DNA from: Gnetum montanum
Taxonomy: Eukaryota; Streptophyta; Gnetopsida; Gnetales; Gnetaceae
DNA length: 64,000 nucleotides
Direction: 5' to 3'
Assembly: GCA_015680685.1 (NCBI GenBank)
Contig: MNCI01018107.1
Location: 107,242-171,241 of the forward strand
Shown piece after piece: positions 60,940 through 64,000 of the stretch; the stretch's first letter is position 1; every line of letters starts with the position of its first letter. The position numbers and the translations under genes are program-made. Under the pieces are notes generated by a model. That model had not been told where the DNA came from. It made no database searches and saw nothing but the letters and a program-made list of their open reading frames with translations.

Positions 60940-61760
60940 TAGTTGCTTCTTGATTGTCTTTAGTTTTGATGATGCATATGGATAAGGAGGCTTATTACAA
61001 CATTCTTCTATGCTACCATCTTCTCCATGAAAGGGTAGTTTAGCCCAAGACAAGCTTTCATTGGCCTTGGCATCTGCCTATTTAGCTATTGGGGTAGGGG
61101 TTTGATCTTCAGGGATTTCAATCTCCAAACCCTGTTCCATTTCCACATTCTTAAATGCTTGAGGGGTCATCTTATCACCATGGATGATCATTTCTCCCCC
61201 TACATAGGGCAAGTGAATCTCTTGATGAATGGGTGATGAGACTACCCTTAGTTGAGCCAATCAAGACCTCCTCAAGATTAAGTTGAAACCAGGCATCTCC
61301 TCAATGACGATAAACACTGCATCTGTGGGGAATTGGTTCCCCACTACAAAGTTGATGTGTACCGTTCCCTTGACTTGTACTCGTGTCCCATTGAATGACT
61401 TCAAACATGAAGTTGTTGTGGAACTGATCTGGTCGATCAAACTCAGTTTATCTACTATGGGGTATGGAATGACATTGGCAGCTGCCTTGTCATCTTCGTC
61501 TACTCCCCGAATTCGGTATTGGCCAACCCGAATAGTGATGAACATAGGCACTATTGTCACTTGAACCTTCTCTAGGTTGTCCTTAATGGATTCATCATGA
61601 AAATTTAGTAGGGAGGGTTGGCGTTGTTCAACGGTGAGGGGAAGCATGATCGAGTGGATTGCTTCTTCATCCGCTGGCAAGCTCTCGTCCATGGGTATGG
61701 ACGTTAACATGCCAACCATGACCTCACGATGCTTTTGTAATGTCATCAGCAAGTCATAGA
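60940..61760 (-). pseudogene. Retropepsin (aspartic protease) and tail, copy C
   Basis: The open frame 61752-61261 has LMTLQKHREVMVGMLTSI, then FITIRVGQYRIRGV and the active-site region, which reads EDDKAAANVIPY (DDK codons 61494-61486) where copies A and B have DDG. Loss of the Gly probably abolishes activity. KLSLIDQIS, LKSFNG and FNLIL follow. After a TAG the frame continues as LRVVSSPIHQEIHLPYVGGE and an acidic tail to about 60945. The tail differs from copies A and B beyond the first 20 residues. Confidence 0.8.
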
Positions 61761-61769
61761 GGCTCAGTG

Positions 61770-64000
61770 TTGTATTTTTTTGTTTAAGAGCCTACTTAAC
61801 TTGCGTAATTGCGTTGAGGAGATCACGTCCATAATCTGGTTGTTTTTCACCCTTCTCTTCTTCCATTCATCCCAAGAGACGAATCTCTTAGGGAGGAACA
61901 GTTTCTAGTTGAGGGTTGCATTTTCTTGGGTTGGAAGAAGATGGTCGCATTTGCATAGCATCGTCTTTTTTAGAGGGTGGGGCCAAGGGCACCGAGGCAA
62001 GGGGCATAGGCTTGGGAAACCCCAACATAATTCGGTCCTTGGCTATGTTACCTTTCATATGCCCTTCTTCTTTCCTATTAGGTTGTGATTGGGGCGTTGA
62101 CTTAGAGATTTGCTCCTGCGTAGTAGGAGAAACTGACGGCTTTGGCACCCTAATGACAAAGGGTGCCCTAGGTGTGGGCACAGGCTGGGCCGCAGCTTTA
62201 CCAATAGTGGGTTGTGGAACGAAGGTAGGAGATGGGACTTGGAGGACGAAAGGTTGTCACTGAGCTACACCCGTTGATGTTGATAGTCTTGTCATTTGAG
62301 ACAGATGAGGAGGTACATGTCACACAAAGGGTTGCTTTGGCTGTGCCTAGGCATCGCCCTCTGTATCCACTATATTGATAGTGTAACCTACGTTATTTGT
62401 GTTTAATAGGTCCTGCTACATATGCATGGATTGGTTTTCCAGATGAACCAGAATACTATTGTCTAAGATTAGTTTACCTTGATCGATCATGCATTGAATG
62501 TCATCTTTCAATGCCTAGCAATAATCTGTGTCATGACCACACAATTGGTGGTAGTCACAAAAACAATCCAACCAAAAGTTCCTGGGGACTAGCAGTTCAT
62601 TAGGCAAGGCCAAGGAGGGGTTTTTTAGTAGTTCACAATGCCGTCTATGGTGTTTTAGACCTTCCTCAGACACCTTCTTATGTTGAATGTGGCTAGTTCC
62701 CAGTGATTGCTTTAGAAGTTTTGAAGGCTTTACAGGTAGAGTCATGTACTTTTAGCAGTCCTTACACTCAAAATTGGGCTTTAGATGTGTAGATGCCTTA
62801 GGGGTGGATGTAGTTTCTTGATTAGTGCTATTTGAGCTAGTTGTGGGCTAAGCAGGTGCCACAGATACTTTATTGTTGTTATTTCTCTTCTTGGCCCCTT
62901 CGGCTACTACTTCTATAGTAATTGTTGTATCTTTGCCTTTGTCTTTGCCCTTGTTGTGGGCATTTTTGTAGACTACATATGCTGGGTCTTTGCTAACCTC
63001 TACCATGTCTTGAATGCTCTTAGTCTGAGTGAAGGCTTGGCTGAGGGACGGGGAGCGAGGTAATATAGTTTAGACTTGATAAAGTCATTAACTACCCCCT
63101 TGAAGATTGCCAATAGATAAGCCTCCGCGATGGGTTCACAGATTTCATTCAAGGTAGCGCTCCACCACTGTCTAAACTTTTGGACTAGTTCGAGGGGATC
63201 TTGTTTAACTCCTATTAACTGGTCCAATGTAACTTCTAGTTTCAGGTTGTATTTGAAACAAGTCACGAACTAAGTTAGTAGCTCTTCCAAGGTTGAGATG
63301 GAAGAGCGTGGGAGTACATGATACCAGTCTAAAGATTTATCCGTTAGGGACATAGCAAAGACATGGATGATGGTATGTGGCCATTGTTGTAATAACAACG
63401 ACTCTGACCTGAAGGTAACTAGATGGGCATTGGGGTTGCCTTCCCCATTGTATTTTGTAAAATGGGGGAGTGGCATCCCAAGAGGCAATGACAAAATAGG
63501 CACTACCAGACTAATAGGATCGTCATGGTAAAAATCCATGACCTGTATTATATCGGAGCCGACAGCCTTGAGGTGTTTAACCTCCTTAGTAAGGATTTGA
63601 ATAAGCTAGAAGGCTTGATCCAGACCCGTGGATGAAGAGGTTGTTCGTGGAATGGCAGGATGAGCCATGCTGGGTGGCGAGATAGAGGCAGAAGCTTGGC
63701 CTACGTGCGATGTTATCAAGACTGCCCTTACAAGCAGTGCCACTTGTGACATCCACCACCTAGTAGGTGGTGCAGATGGAGTGACAACCATCAATTGTGC
63801 CATGGGAGGCACCATTTGCATGGCCGGGGGCACAGACAATGACCCTACAATGGGGTTTAGCATTTGTGGGACTTGGTGCTAATGGTGGTGAATATGAGAC
63901 ATCTACATAGATTGTGCTACAAGGGATGACGTGTTTGGAGCTCATCATGCAATACTGGTGGGTCTTGTTGTGTAAGTTGGGATGAATGTAGGTGCTATGT
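61770..64000 (-). pseudogene. Gag, copy C (runs off the window)
   Basis: A Pro/Met/Ser-rich N-terminal part (to about 63606) leads to MDFYHDDPISLVVP and the gag domain with FTKYNGEGNPNAHL, AMSLTDKSLDWYHVLP (63539-63270) and FKYNLKLEVTLDQL...VVNDFIKSKLYYL (63266-63000). A one-base shift follows, then a linker with Lys/Asn/Gly runs. The knuckle is CFCDYHQLCGHDTDYC (62565-62518), followed by LKDDIQCMIDQGKL, the C-x-x-H...GH-x-T-x-x-C pattern usual in Tat-lineage gags. A proline-rich C-terminus lies at 62340-61888. TAG codons and one frameshift make it a pseudogene. Confidence 0.85.

Larger units (their letters stand above)
49109..64000 (-). mobile_element. Copy C: youngest Tat/Ogre-like element with nested antisense gene
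   Basis: On minus the order from right to left is gag (running off the window), protease, repeat array 1, antisense gene region (plus strand), RT, RNase H, second RNase H, integrase, repeat array 2, polypurine tract and 3' LTR. At least 14.9 kb. CG dinucleotides are still common and open frames are longer than in copies A and B, so it is the youngest copy. It is still disabled by TAG codons, a protease active-site change and an integrase deletion. It is inserted in element D; the 5 bases before it are GGCTT. Confidence 0.9.

Noticed and set aside
1-64000. tRNA, rRNA or other structural RNA genes
   Set aside because: No cloverleaf A and B boxes or rRNA cores were seen; only primer-binding sites matching tRNA ends occur.

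Overview
The window is nuclear DNA of a plant with a large, transposon-filled genome. No intact single-copy host gene was found. Support for a plant: Ty3/gypsy elements of Tat/Ogre type with two RNase H domains, a Sirevirus-like copia gag, a plant L1-type LINE, MULE-type transposase exons, a U-box/ARM-like gene piece, and stops that are mostly TAG or TGA where related copies read Gln, Trp or Arg, as expected from decay of methylated cytosine. A gymnosperm or fern-like genome is a guess; nothing here fixes the species.

Main result: three copies (A, B, C) of one giant Ty3/gypsy family, about 17-18 kb when complete. The order is LTR, gag, protease, tandem-repeat array 1, a spliced gene on the OPPOSITE strand with its own TATA-type promoter, RT, RNase H, archaeal-type RNase H, integrase, tandem-repeat array 2, LTR. 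Copy A (415 to about 12500, minus) lacks its RT end, which lies left of the window. Copy B (about 12501-30295, plus) has all parts except the U3 of its 5' LTR. Copy C (49109 to past 64000, minus) is the youngest, keeps many CG dinucleotides and lacks only its 5' LTR. The antisense gene keeps its protein sequence, splice donors and C-terminal exon across copies. It sits where legume Ogre elements carry an intron between protease and RT, so it may lie inside a sense-strand intron.

Nesting: B is inserted in a LINE (30296 to about 33010, minus), and A is inserted in the 5' LTR of B, leaving two LTRs head to head near 12500. From 33 to 39.8 kb lie AT-rich DNA, MULE transposase exons, a U-box/ARM-like gene piece and an 88-bp minisatellite. 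From 39.76 to 49.1 kb lies another gypsy element, D: its LTR is split by a complete copia-type element (40043-46365) with a 5-bp target duplication TGTCC, and its pol is cut just before RT by the insertion of C. The copia-type element has gag and a second ORF but no recognisable pol.

Regulatory sequence is shared between parts. A motif that was probably GGAGAGCGTAGT and its inverse recurs in the LTR U3, the leader and the antisense promoter of the A/B family. A GGGATGTCC palindrome-like motif recurs in the LTRs of D and the copia element and upstream of the second copia ORF. All elements carry stops or frameshifts and are probably immobile. Three single N positions (414, 1329, 53926) mark assembly joins; the one at 53926 is flanked by an exact 44-bp duplication.
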